From assembly GCA_016871975.1 (NCBI GenBank), contig VHBM01000006.1, positions 1-27,952 of the forward strand: a DNA stretch of 27,952 nt, written 5' to 3'. Of the stretch, positions 1 through 7,769 are shown in pieces; position 1 is the first letter of the stretch, and each line of letters begins with the position of its first letter. Position numbers and translations under genes: made by a program. The stretch is from Nitrososphaerota archaeon. GTDB taxonomy: Archaea > Thermoproteota > Nitrososphaeria > Nitrososphaerales > Nitrosopumilaceae. The notes under the pieces are model-generated. The model ran no database searches. It was not told where the DNA came from and worked only from the letters and a program-made list of their open reading frames with translations.

Positions 1-278
1 TTCCATTTTTTGAGGGTTTGAGCAACTCTTAATGGCTCAAATCCATCTAGCATTGAAGGTCTTCCTGTCGTAACATCACAGAATTTGCATCCTCTAGTGC
101 AGATTTTGCCCATTAGCATTATTGTTGCATTACCAGAAGACCAGCACTCAGCTTTGTTTGGGCATGAGGCCTCCTCACAAACGGTTTTTAGGTTTTGATC
201 CCTCAATGTATTTTTAAGATTTACAAAATTTTCACCCGATGGAATTTTGACTCTTAGCCACTCTGGTCTTGCAAGCAC
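1..278 (-). CDS. lipA: Lipoyl synthase, N-terminal part (runs off left edge)
   Basis: Radical-SAM enzyme that inserts two sulfurs into a protein-bound octanoyl chain to make lipoyl groups, here presumably on GcvH. Only the first 92 codons are in the window. The translation shows both diagnostic cysteine triplets: CX4CX5C (C34, C39, C45), which binds the auxiliary cluster, and CX3CX2C (C60, C64, C67), which binds the radical-SAM cluster. The start is the GTG at 276-278: two codons upstream in the same frame is a TAA (282-284), so no earlier start is possible. It is divergent from gcvT with only 39 bases between the starts, which fits joint control of lipoate synthesis and its main acceptor pathway. 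The window shows no more of the gene, so whether the full-length enzyme is intact cannot be judged. Confidence 0.93.
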   Translation of the reverse strand, partial: MLARPEWLRVKIPSGENFVNLKNTLRDQNLKTVCEEASCPNKAECWSSGNATIMLMGKICTRGCKFCDVTTGRPSMLDGFEPLRVAQTLKKW

Positions 279-317
279 AAGTTAACTGAAATATAGTTCA
301 AATTAACATTTTACAAT
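279..317. promoter_or_regulatory. Divergent lipA/gcvT promoter region
   Basis: Only 39 bases separate the two starts, so both promoters are packed here. For gcvT, a TATA-like AAATATA (289-295) is centred about 26 bases before the ATG, predicting a leaderless mRNA. For lipA a weaker TTAATTT on the minus strand (about 299-306) lies about 25 bases before the GTG. There is no room for a glycine riboswitch. Confidence 0.5.
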
Positions 318-1373
318 ATGAGAACCCCATTTTTTGAAGACCATGTGAAGCTTGGTGCAAAGATGGTTGATTTTCATGGATGGGACATGCCACTTCAATA
401 TTCTGGAATTTTAGATGAACAAAAGACAGTTAGAAACAATGTCGGATTGTTTGATATTTCTCACATGGGAAGATTTAGACTCACAGGAGAAACCTCAGAA
501 GAGTGCATTCAGAATCTGGTGACAAATGATGTTTCAAAGATTGCGGAAAATCAGGCAATCTATTCTCCAATGTGCAATGAAGAGGGTGGAATCATAGATG
601 ACGTGATTGTTTCTAAAATCTCACAAAATGAATTTCTAATCGTTGTAAATTCCTCAAACATCAAAAAAGATTTTGAATGGATGCAAAGACATCTTGATGG
701 AAATAAGCTTAAAGATGAAACGCAAAAGATTGCATTGCTTGCACTACAGGGACCAAATGCTCAGGCAATCATTGAAAAACACACTAGCGAGATAGCAAAG
801 CTAAAACCGTTTCATTTTATGAAAGTAAAACTGCATGGCCAAGACTGCATGATTTCTAGGACAGGCTATACAGGCGAGGATGGGTTTGAGATTTTTTTTG
901 ATTCCTCAGCTAGTATTTTGTGGGAAAAATTACTCTCTGATGGCCAGATATTCGGTATAAAGCCTGCAGGACTTGGGGCAAGAGATGTTCTAAGACTTGA
1001 GGCCGGAATGATGCTTTATGGAAACGATATTGATGAGAGCGTAACCCCGCTTGAGGCTCCCCTTAAATGGACTGTAAAACTTGAAAAAAACTTCATTGGG
1101 AAAAATGCCTTGGAAAAAAACGAGCCAAAAAAAAGGCTGTTTGGTTTTGAGATTATTGGCTCTAAAAGAGTTGCAAGGCAAAATGATCAGATAATTTATG
1201 AAGGAAAAAATGTCGGAAGGGTAACAAGTGGAACCTTTTCGCCAACTCTTGGCAAGTCGATCGGTTTTGGCTATGTGCCACCAGAAATGCAACTTGGACA
1301 AGACATTCAAATTGTAATTGGTGGAAAAAATTATGATGCAAAACTAAGATCTACAAGGTTCTACAAAAAATAA
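318..1373 (+). CDS. gcvT: Aminomethyltransferase (glycine cleavage T-protein)
   Basis: T-protein of the cytoplasmic glycine cleavage system. It takes the aminomethyl group from lipoylated GcvH, releases ammonia and hands the one-carbon unit to a tetrahydrofolate or pterin cofactor. The 351 residues match the usual family length. The N-terminus (FHGWDMPLQYSG, then GLFDISHMGR) and the central TGYTGEDGFEI segment are characteristic, and the C-terminal barrel carries GKSIGFGYVPP. It is first in a run gcvT-gcvH-gcvPA-gcvPB-lplB-lplA-lpd. The ATG has a TATA-like box about 26 bases upstream and no clear ribosome binding site, so translation is probably leaderless. Archaeal GcvT may use a folate analogue; the sequence alone does not tell which. 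Confidence 0.96.
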   Translation: MRTPFFEDHVKLGAKMVDFHGWDMPLQYSGILDEQKTVRNNVGLFDISHMGRFRLTGETSEECIQNLVTNDVSKIAENQAIYSPMCNEEGGIIDDVIVSKISQNEFLIVVNSSNIKKDFEWMQRHLDGNKLKDETQKIALLALQGPNAQAIIEKHTSEIAKLKPFHFMKVKLHGQDCMISRTGYTGEDGFEIFFDSSASILWEKLLSDGQIFGIKPAGLGARDVLRLEAGMMLYGNDIDESVTPLEAPLKWTVKLEKNFIGKNALEKNEPKKRLFGFEIIGSKRVARQNDQIIYEGKNVGRVTSGTFSPTLGKSIGFGYVPPEMQLGQDIQIVIGGKNYDAKLRSTRFYKK

Positions 1374-1378
1374 TAGCA

Positions 1379-1385
1379 TTTTTTT
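1379..1385 (+). terminator. Possible oligo-T (partial) terminator between gcvT and gcvH
   Basis: Seven consecutive T residues follow the gcvT stop by six bases. Archaeal RNA polymerase terminates at such U-tracts without a hairpin, so some transcripts may stop here. The same tract could instead act as a poor TATA-like element for gcvH. Low confidence. Confidence 0.22.
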
Positions 1386-1409
1386 ATGACGTCTTAATGA
1401 GGCTTTGAT

Positions 1410-1790
1410 ATGACTGAGAGGCGTTTTACACAGGACCATGAATGGGTAGAACTGTCTGGCGATACTGCAACAGTTGGCATTTCAAATTTTGCGCAGGATC
1501 AACTTGGTGATATTGTTTCGATTGAATTTCCTGAGATTAGTAGCAAATTCAAGCAAAAGGAAGCAATGGCAATAGTTGACTCTGTCAAGGCATCTTCTGA
1601 TATTTACTGCCCTATGGATGGAACCATCATTGAAATCAATAAGAATCTCCAAGATCATCCTGAACTCATAAACAAGTCTCCATATGACGAAGGGTGGATG
1701 CTAAAACTCAAAGTTTCAAATATTTCTCAGTTTGAAAATTTAATGACACAACAGCAGTATGAAAAATTTGTTGGGGAAGAAAAGGGGTAG
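1410..1790 (+). CDS. gcvH: Glycine cleavage system H protein
   Basis: Small lipoyl-carrier protein that shuttles the aminomethyl intermediate between P-, T- and L-proteins. At 126 residues it has normal length. The N-terminus (FTQDHEWVELSGDTATVGIS) is the family signature, and the lipoyl-accepting lysine is K60 in VDSVKASSDIYCP. The C-terminal NKSPYDEGWMLKL is also typical. A purine-rich ATGAGG lies a few bases before the ATG. The stop is followed after five bases by gcvPA, consistent with one transcript. It is the obvious substrate for the lipoate ligase (lplB, lplA) and LipA genes of the same cluster. Confidence 0.97.
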   Translation: MTERRFTQDHEWVELSGDTATVGISNFAQDQLGDIVSIEFPEISSKFKQKEAMAIVDSVKASSDIYCPMDGTIIEINKNLQDHPELINKSPYDEGWMLKLKVSNISQFENLMTQQQYEKFVGEEKG

Positions 1791-1795
1791 ACCTA

Positions 1796-3049
1796 ATGAA
1801 CTACATTCCACATACAAAAGAAGACGTTACTCTGATGTTAAATGAAATTGGCGCATCGTCAATTGATGAATTAATTGAAAATTTCAAACCTTGTCTTACT
1901 AGTCCGTTAAAACTGCCAGAACCTATGAATGAGATGCAGCTTGTTTCTTATTTTTCTGAACTAGCGGGAAAAAACAAGATCTTCAAGTACTTTGTTGGTG
2001 CTGGAGCCTACGATCATTATTCTCCTGCGGTTGTAGACCACTTGATAAAAAGGGGCGAGTTTATGACTGCGTACACGCCGTACCAGCCAGAAGCAAGCCA
2101 GGGAATGCTTCAAGCAATGTACGAGTTTCAGTCATTTATCTGCCTTTTAACAGGAATGGATGTCTCAAACGCATCGCTATATGATGGAGCCTCTGCCTTG
2201 GCAGAAGCCGTTTTGCTTTCTTCTTCGTATACCAAGAAAAGGCATGTCTTTGTCGATAATGGCCTGAATCCCAGTTACTATGAGGTTCTAAAGACATACT
2301 GCAACGGCTCTGATCTGGAATTTACAAACACAATAGATGAAAATACCTGCTGTGTAATTTCGCAGAATCCTGACTTTTATGGAAACATAAAAGATCAAAG
2401 GCCATTAGTTGAAAAGGCACATCACAACAAGGCACTGTTTATCACATGCATAAATGAGCCAACATCTTTGGCACTCTTGAAACCCCCTGGAGAATATGGT
2501 TCTGACATTGTTGTAGGAGAAGGCCAATCATTTGGAATTCCATTAAGTTTTGGTGGACCATACCTTGGATTTCTTGCCGTCAAAAATTTTTTGCTAAAAA
2601 AAATTCCTGGAAGAATTGTTGGCATGACAGAAGACAAAAATGGTAAGAAAGGATTTGTCTTAACTCTTCAGGCTCGAGAGCAATTTATCAGAAGGGAAAG
2701 GGCAACTAGCAACATAACAACGAATCAGGCGCTGCTTGCACTTGCTGCAACCATTTACTTGGCAACAGTTGGAAGAAAGGGACTTGTCGATGTGGCAAAA
2801 AATTCCTACTACAAGGCACATTTGCTTTACGAAAAACTTGGAAAAATTGGCTTTAAAGGTTTGAATGAGAAATACTTTTACAACGAGTTTTGTGTAAAAA
2901 CTCCAAAGGCTGCAAGCAAGATTTTCTCTCAACTTCTTGAACAAAAGATTGTGGGCGGATTGGTAGTTGATGATGATAAAATTATCGTATGCTGCACAGA
3001 AAAAAACTCTACAGCAGATATTAACGCTTATCTGGAGGCACTAAAATGA
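1796..3049 (+). CDS. gcvPA: Glycine dehydrogenase (decarboxylating) subunit 1, P-protein alpha
   Basis: N-terminal half of the split P-protein, which decarboxylates glycine with PLP and transfers the aminomethyl group to lipoyl-GcvH. At 417 residues it has the size expected for subunit 1 of the two-chain archaeal/bacterial form. The first residues (YIPHTKEDVTLMLNEIG) and the segments YTPYQPEASQG and YDGASALAEA are typical. It lacks the PLP lysine, which is on GcvPB. A purine-rich GGGG lies before the ATG. The last codons overlap the gcvPB start (ATGA), so the two subunits are probably translationally coupled. Confidence 0.96.
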   Translation: MNYIPHTKEDVTLMLNEIGASSIDELIENFKPCLTSPLKLPEPMNEMQLVSYFSELAGKNKIFKYFVGAGAYDHYSPAVVDHLIKRGEFMTAYTPYQPEASQGMLQAMYEFQSFICLLTGMDVSNASLYDGASALAEAVLLSSSYTKKRHVFVDNGLNPSYYEVLKTYCNGSDLEFTNTIDENTCCVISQNPDFYGNIKDQRPLVEKAHHNKALFITCINEPTSLALLKPPGEYGSDIVVGEGQSFGIPLSFGGPYLGFLAVKNFLLKKIPGRIVGMTEDKNGKKGFVLTLQAREQFIRRERATSNITTNQALLALAATIYLATVGRKGLVDVAKNSYYKAHLLYEKLGKIGFKGLNEKYFYNEFCVKTPKAASKIFSQLLEQKIVGGLVVDDDKIIVCCTEKNSTADINAYLEALK

Positions 3050-4452
3050 AGCTCATTTTTGAATATGAACAGCAACCAACAGAACATGTAGAACAGATAC
3101 AGACACAACTTGATTTACCAAGTGAGCTGATACGTGACAGTCTTCCCCTTCCAAATGTAAATGAGATAGATATTGTGCGACATTATACCAACTTATCAAA
3201 GAAGAATTTTGGAATAGACAACAACCTGTATCCTTTGGGATCCTGTACAATGAAGTACAATCCAAAGGTAAGCGAAGAGCTGGCAAGACTCAAAGGATTT
3301 GCATCAATTCATCCACGCTCTCCTGTCGAATATTCTCAAGGCTCGTTAGAAGTAATCTGGGAATTGCAGGAGGCATTAAAGGAAATTACAGGTATGGATG
3401 ATGTGTCGATTCAACCTGCTGCAGGATCTCAGTGTGAGCTTTTGGGGATTATGATAGCAAAAAGACACTTTGAGAATAAAAATGAAAAAAGAACCAAGGT
3501 TATCATTCCAGATTCATCTCATGGCACAAATCCTGCAAGCGTTGCAATGTGTAAGCTAGAGACAATTACAGTTTGCTCAGATTCTAGAGGAAACATGGAC
3601 TTTAACGAAGTAAAAAAGAAGATTAGTCCTGATGTTGCACTTGTCATGGTAACAAATCCAAACACACTTGGTCTTTACGAAGAAAATCTCTTGGAGATAA
3701 AAGACTTGGCACACCAAAATGGAACATTGATGTATTGTGATGGTGCAAACATGAATGCACTTCTTGGAATAAGCAAACCAAAAGAACAGGGCTTTGACAT
3801 GATGCATCTTAATTTACACAAAACCTTTGCAACTCCTCATGGCGGTGGCGGTCCTGGGGCTGGCGCACTTGCAGTTAGAGCATTTCTGTCAGATTATCTG
3901 CTAGTACCGAGAATAACAAAAGAAGATGGCAAGTTTCAGTTGGATTATAAAAAAGAAAAATCAGTAGGCAAGGTTCACTCGTTTTATGGAAATTTTGGAA
4001 TTTTGGTGCGTGCACTTTGCTACATAAGGATATGGGGAAATCAGATAAGGCATGTTTCAGAAAATGCTGTACTAAACGCTAACTATCTTTTTGCAAAAAT
4101 TCGTGACAGTTATCATGTTCCATACGACAGAAGATGTGCACATGAATTTGTCGTATCTGCAAAAAACATTCCAAACGGCGGGACAATTGATATTGCAAAA
4201 AGGATTTTAGATTATGGTTTTCACCCGCCTACGGTATACTTTCCTCTAATAGTTGAGGAGGCACTTATGATAGAACCAACCGAAACTGAGAGCAAGGAGA
4301 CATTGGACAAATATGCGCAGGTTCTTGTAAACATAGCCAAAGAGCTAAGAGAAAAGCCTGAAATTGTAAAAGATGCCCCCCATACTGAACCTAGCAGACT
4401 AGATGAGGTCAAGGCGGCAAGGCAGCCAAACCTGAGATGGTCTCCTCAATAA
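3046..4452 (+). CDS. gcvPB: Glycine dehydrogenase (decarboxylating) subunit 2, P-protein beta
   Basis: Catalytic, PLP-binding half of the split P-protein. At 468 residues it has family-typical length. The PLP lysine is K259 in HLNLHKTFATPHGGGGPG, and SHGTNPAS near residue 158 and YPLGSCTMKYNPK near residue 62 are diagnostic. It overlaps gcvPA by four bases at its start, and lplB begins inside its last 16 bases, so the three genes are tightly packed. With gcvT, gcvH and lpd it makes a complete glycine cleavage system. Confidence 0.97.
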   Translation: MKLIFEYEQQPTEHVEQIQTQLDLPSELIRDSLPLPNVNEIDIVRHYTNLSKKNFGIDNNLYPLGSCTMKYNPKVSEELARLKGFASIHPRSPVEYSQGSLEVIWELQEALKEITGMDDVSIQPAAGSQCELLGIMIAKRHFENKNEKRTKVIIPDSSHGTNPASVAMCKLETITVCSDSRGNMDFNEVKKKISPDVALVMVTNPNTLGLYEENLLEIKDLAHQNGTLMYCDGANMNALLGISKPKEQGFDMMHLNLHKTFATPHGGGGPGAGALAVRAFLSDYLLVPRITKEDGKFQLDYKKEKSVGKVHSFYGNFGILVRALCYIRIWGNQIRHVSENAVLNANYLFAKIRDSYHVPYDRRCAHEFVVSAKNIPNGGTIDIAKRILDYGFHPPTVYFPLIVEEALMIEPTETESKETLDKYAQVLVNIAKELREKPEIVKDAPHTEPSRLDEVKAARQPNLRWSPQ

Positions 4453-4760
4453 ACAGTCAGAACAATCCAAATTCTGTATCTGTCAAGCGGTATTTTAAAT
4501 TCGAAAAGATGGTATGTGTTGATTTAGTTTTTGACAAGACCACAAACACAATACAATCAATCAAAATAACTGGCGACTTTTTTTTGCATCCTGAAGAGGC
4601 AATAGATTTAATCGAATCAGAAATTGTTGGAACAAAACTTGAAAAAGATTTGATAAAAAAGAAGCTTGAATCGCTCCTAGCAGGCTGCGAGCTTTACGGG
4701 TTTAGCATAGACTCGCTTTCTGACGCCATAATCAAATGCAAGGAGGCAGATTCCCATTAA
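4437..4760 (+). CDS. lplB: Lipoate-protein ligase C-terminal domain protein
   Basis: A 107-residue stand-alone version of the accessory C-terminal domain of lipoate-protein ligase, which in some archaea is encoded separately (LplB) and is needed for lipoate adenylation by the LplA catalytic subunit. The core ITGDFFLHPEEAIDLIES followed by an amphipathic helical region matches this family; KRYFKFEKMVCVDLVF is the preceding beta hairpin. The ATG at 4437 lies within the end of gcvPB and gives a protein covering the whole domain, so later in-frame ATGs are less likely. It precedes its partner lplA, the reverse of the domain order in fused bacterial enzymes. The assignment rests on motif resemblance and neighbourhood. 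Confidence 0.82.
   Translation: MVSSINSQNNPNSVSVKRYFKFEKMVCVDLVFDKTTNTIQSIKITGDFFLHPEEAIDLIESEIVGTKLEKDLIKKKLESLLAGCELYGFSIDSLSDAIIKCKEADSH
4741..4746 (+). promoter_or_regulatory. Strong ribosome binding site deciding the lplA start
   Basis: AGGAGG inside the end of lplB, a perfect match to the archaeal anti-Shine-Dalgarno. It stands 9 bases before an ATT at 4756 and 3 before an ATT at 4750, but 60 bases before the first in-frame ATG at 4807. This argues that lplA translation starts at one of the ATT codons. Confidence 0.55.
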
Positions 4761-5481
4761 ATTCCAACAAGTCAAGATTTTAGAAACAGGTAGCAACAGC
4801 GGCCCAATGAATATGGCAATTGATGAATATCTTATGACCCATGCTACAGATACTCCAGTTTTTAGGATCTATGGATGGTCAAATCCATGCGTCTCAATTG
4901 GATACTTTCAAAGCATCAATGATATTGATTTTCAAAAATGCAAAACTGAGGCAGTTGGTGTTGTAAGGAGAATAACTGGAGGCGGTTCTGTTTTTCATGA
5001 AAAAGAGTTGACATATTCCTTTGTTTCAAGAAAATACCCTCAAAAAATATTAGACTCGTATCAAGAGATTTGCCAGATTATAGTCTCTGGTCTTGGCACA
5101 CTAGGCATTGATGCAAAATTTTCCCCCTTAAATGACATAACAGTAGATGGAAAAAAAATTGGAGGAAATGCACAGACAAGAAAAAATGGAGCTCTGTTAC
5201 AACATGGAACCATACTGCTTGAGGTTAACAAAGAAAAAATGTTTTCATTGCTAAAGGTTCCAGCGGAGAAAATTTCTGATAAAAAAATTTCTGACGCAAA
5301 ATACAGAGTTTCTCAGATCTCAAAAACTTTTGATCAGGTTGCAGAGTCCTTAAAAGATTCGTTAAAACTTGTGTTTGGTTGTCAGACTCTTCCAGCTACA
5401 CTAGAACAAAGCGAGTTGGAATCATGCAAAAAGATAGCCAAAGAAAGGTATTCCAATCCTGACTGGACTCTCAAGCGGTGA
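4756..5481 (+). CDS. lplA: Lipoate-protein ligase catalytic domain, probable non-AUG start
   Basis: Catalytic (biotin/lipoate A/B ligase fold) subunit that adenylates lipoate and attaches it to the lysine of GcvH. From the ATG at 4807 one sees NMAIDEYL at once, RRITGGGSVFHE at about residue 54 and NDITVDGKKIGGNAQTR with the likely catalytic lysine near residue 117. In this family NMAIDE is normally preceded by a beta strand and glycine loop of about 15-20 residues. Here the frame is open upstream back to a TAA at 4729 and encodes KFQQVKILETGSNSGP directly before NMAIDE, but contains no ATG, GTG or TTG. An ATT at 4756 overlaps the lplB stop (ATTAA) and sits 9 bases after AGGAGG, so I take it as the start (241 residues). 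The conservative alternative is the ATG at 4807 (224 residues). Confidence 0.85.
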   Translation: MKFQQVKILETGSNSGPMNMAIDEYLMTHATDTPVFRIYGWSNPCVSIGYFQSINDIDFQKCKTEAVGVVRRITGGGSVFHEKELTYSFVSRKYPQKILDSYQEICQIIVSGLGTLGIDAKFSPLNDITVDGKKIGGNAQTRKNGALLQHGTILLEVNKEKMFSLLKVPAEKISDKKISDAKYRVSQISKTFDQVAESLKDSLKLVFGCQTLPATLEQSELESCKKIAKERYSNPDWTLKR

Positions 5482-5515
5482 TTTGACAAGCTTTATTGGA
5501 TATTCTCTTTGAGTC

Positions 5516-6826
5516 ATGGCAATGTTTGATGCAGTAATTATTGGAGCAGGCCCAGCCGGATACACTTGCGCGTTATCTGTTGCGGCAAACGGCGGAAAGG
5601 CGTGCATTGTTGAAAAAAACGGCCTTGGAGGAACATGCACGCAACGTGGCTGTATACCTACAAAGTACCTGCATTCTATGGCCGATATAATTAGGAGAGT
5701 AAAAAATGCAAAAAAACATGGAATTGATGCCTCAGTAGATGTAAACTATACAGAAATGAAAAATGGGATGCAAAAAAGTGTCTCAAAGCTTGCCGATGGA
5801 ATCAAGATGCTCTTAGAAAAGAAAAATGTTGAGATCATTCATGGGACTGCTGCGATAAAATCAGCAAATGAGGTAATTGTAGATGGCAAGCTATTTTCTA
5901 CAAAAAACATTGTCATTGCAACTGGAAGCTCGCCAATTTGTCTTCCAGGACAGCGATTTGGCGGCAAAATCTTGTCTTCAGATTCAATTTTTGAGATTGA
6001 GACTCTACCAAAATCAGTCGTTGTTGTTGGTGGTGGCTATAGCGGATGTGAGTTTTCTGCCATCCTGAATGTACTAGGATGTAAAGTTTGGATTGTTGAA
6101 ATGGAAAAAAGATTGCTGCCAACCATTCCTGAAAAGATTGGCAAAACTGTGGAAAAATACATGAAATTAGATGGAATAAACGTGATGACTGGCTCTAAAG
6201 TTGAAAAAATTGATCAAGATTCAGTTTATGTAAACGGTGAAAAAATCCAAGCTGAAAAAGTTCTGCTATGTATTGGTAGAAAGGCAAACATCAATTCAGA
6301 TGAGCTAAAAAATATTGGCATAGCTCATGATGATACGTGTATAATAGTAAATGAGAAAATGCAGACAAACATATCAAATGTCTACGCCATAGGCGATGTT
6401 ACAGGAAAGTTTGAGCTTGCTCATGTAGCTGCAAAGCAAGGTGAAGTTGCAGCAGATAACATCATGGGAAAAAATTCTATAATTGATTATTCTGCAATTC
6501 CAATGTGTGTATTTACATTTCCAGAGGTTGCCTTTGTTGGAAACTGTGAAGGTGAGGGGAAGAGCTTTCCTCTTATTGCAAGTGCAAAGGCCACCTGCCT
6601 TTCCGAAACCCGTGGATTCATTGATGTTTTTGAAGAAAATGGAACTATTTCTGGCGTGATAATAGTTGGGCCACATGCAGGTGAGGTTCTTGGCGAAGCA
6701 ACACTTGCGGTAAAACAAAAGATGAAATGCTCTGAGATTATAGATACAATTCATGCCCACCCAACTCTATCAGAGGCATTTGTTGACGCTACAAGAATGA
6801 CTGAAGAGAAATCCATTCACATTTGA
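5516..6826 (+). CDS. lpd: Dihydrolipoamide dehydrogenase (E3, glycine cleavage L-protein)
   Basis: FAD- and NAD-dependent disulfide oxidoreductase that reoxidises dihydrolipoyl-GcvH. Residues 4-30 form the FAD-binding strand-loop (VIIGAGPAGY). The redox disulfide is C41/C46 in GGTCTQRGCIPTK, the NAD-binding motif VVVGGGYSGCEF lies near residue 170, YAIGDVTG near 292, and the catalytic His-Glu pair of HAHPTLSE at H415/E420. At 436 residues it is slightly shorter than typical E3 proteins, mostly at the ends. A TTTATT at about 5492-5497 is 28 bases before the second ATG (5522), so a leaderless start there, losing two residues, is possible. No E1 or E2 subunit genes are nearby, so its role here is most likely as L-protein. 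Confidence 0.95.
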   Translation: MAMFDAVIIGAGPAGYTCALSVAANGGKACIVEKNGLGGTCTQRGCIPTKYLHSMADIIRRVKNAKKHGIDASVDVNYTEMKNGMQKSVSKLADGIKMLLEKKNVEIIHGTAAIKSANEVIVDGKLFSTKNIVIATGSSPICLPGQRFGGKILSSDSIFEIETLPKSVVVVGGGYSGCEFSAILNVLGCKVWIVEMEKRLLPTIPEKIGKTVEKYMKLDGINVMTGSKVEKIDQDSVYVNGEKIQAEKVLLCIGRKANINSDELKNIGIAHDDTCIIVNEKMQTNISNVYAIGDVTGKFELAHVAAKQGEVAADNIMGKNSIIDYSAIPMCVFTFPEVAFVGNCEGEGKSFPLIASAKATCLSETRGFIDVFEENGTISGVIIVGPHAGEVLGEATLAVKQKMKCSEIIDTIHAHPTLSEAFVDATRMTEEKSIHI

Positions 6827-6848
6827 TGCAAATAATTGGTTATTTTTG

Positions 6849-7769
6849 ATGAAAAGAGGAATTGAATTAGGAATAAACGCAACACTTCCTTCAATACAAA
6901 AAGCTGCACAGATAGCAAACCAAAGCAAAATAGACTATTTTTTTGTGCCAGAGACCAATCCGGCTGTCATGGGAGTAGATGCCTTTGATGCTCTGGAAAA
7001 AATATCCAATGGAAAATGCATGGCTCTTGGAACCGCAATTGTAAATGTATTTTCAAGAAAAAAAGAAGAGATTTCTCGTAATGCAAATAAGATTTACCAA
7101 AAAACCAATGAAAATTTTGTACTTGGAATAGGAACTAGCGCTCCTGCAATCATTGAAAAATTGTGGAATCTGAAATTTGAGCGCCCACTTTCAAGACTAG
7201 TTGATTATACAAAATACTTGAGAGCAAATTTTAAAGGAAAGATATTCTGGGCTGCAGTTGGCCAGAAGACGGTGCAGCTTGCAGCGCAAAATGCAGACGG
7301 AGTTATATTTTTCTTAAAGCCAAGAAACCAAGTTTTTTCTGACATACAAAAAATTAAGCAAAACCTCTCATCTGCTGGGAAGAGTTTTGATTCCTTTGAG
7401 ACAGTATGTATAGTTCCTACCTATCTTGATTCATCAGAAAATCTCAATGCTGCAAAAGCGACATTGGCAAAATATATTGGAGCAAATGAATTTTATTCAA
7501 ACCCATTATCAGATGAATTTGGAAAAGAAGTTATGGAGATTAGAAAAACCTTCAAGGAGTTTGGATTTACAAAAACTATTGAGAAAGTAAGCGACAGTCT
7601 TGTAAAGGAACTTACAGTATGTGGCACTCCTACACATTGTAGAGAAATGTTAGATAATTTTCAGAAAGAAACTGGATGTAAAACTGTAATTGCTGGATTT
7701 GACCTTCCAAAAGAAGGATATGATCCAACATTCTTTGAGAATTTAAGAAAGCTGTTGGCTATGATGTGA
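6849..7769 (+). CDS. LLM-class (luciferase-like/F420-type) flavin-dependent oxidoreductase
   Basis: A 306-residue TIM-barrel protein of the luciferase-like monooxygenase/methylenetetrahydromethanopterin reductase superfamily. The visible signature is GIELGINATLPSI at the N-terminus, MALGTAIVNVFSR near residue 60, FVLGIGTSAP near 96 and the closing VCGTPTHCREML. Members use F420 or FMN; which one and the substrate cannot be read from the sequence. A TTG directly before the ATG is an unlikely start, so I use the ATG at 6849. It follows lpd by 22 bases and overlaps the downstream condensing-enzyme gene, so the pair is probably co-translated and may act in one pathway. Confidence 0.85.
   Translation: MKRGIELGINATLPSIQKAAQIANQSKIDYFFVPETNPAVMGVDAFDALEKISNGKCMALGTAIVNVFSRKKEEISRNANKIYQKTNENFVLGIGTSAPAIIEKLWNLKFERPLSRLVDYTKYLRANFKGKIFWAAVGQKTVQLAAQNADGVIFFLKPRNQVFSDIQKIKQNLSSAGKSFDSFETVCIVPTYLDSSENLNAAKATLAKYIGANEFYSNPLSDEFGKEVMEIRKTFKEFGFTKTIEKVSDSLVKELTVCGTPTHCREMLDNFQKETGCKTVIAGFDLPKEGYDPTFFENLRKLLAMM

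Noticed and set aside
279..317. Glycine riboswitch upstream of gcvT
   Set aside because: The intergenic region is only 39 bases and a TATA-like box is 26 bases before the ATG, leaving no room for an aptamer.
4437..4760. lplB as a chance ORF or an unrelated hypothetical gene
   Set aside because: The GDFFLHPEEA core matches the lipoate ligase C-terminal domain and its partner domain is encoded immediately downstream.
6374..6760. 128-residue minus-strand frame inside lpd
   Set aside because: Fully inside a gene with all E3 motifs; the translation resembles no family and is rich in Cys, Asn and aromatic residues as expected for an antisense frame.
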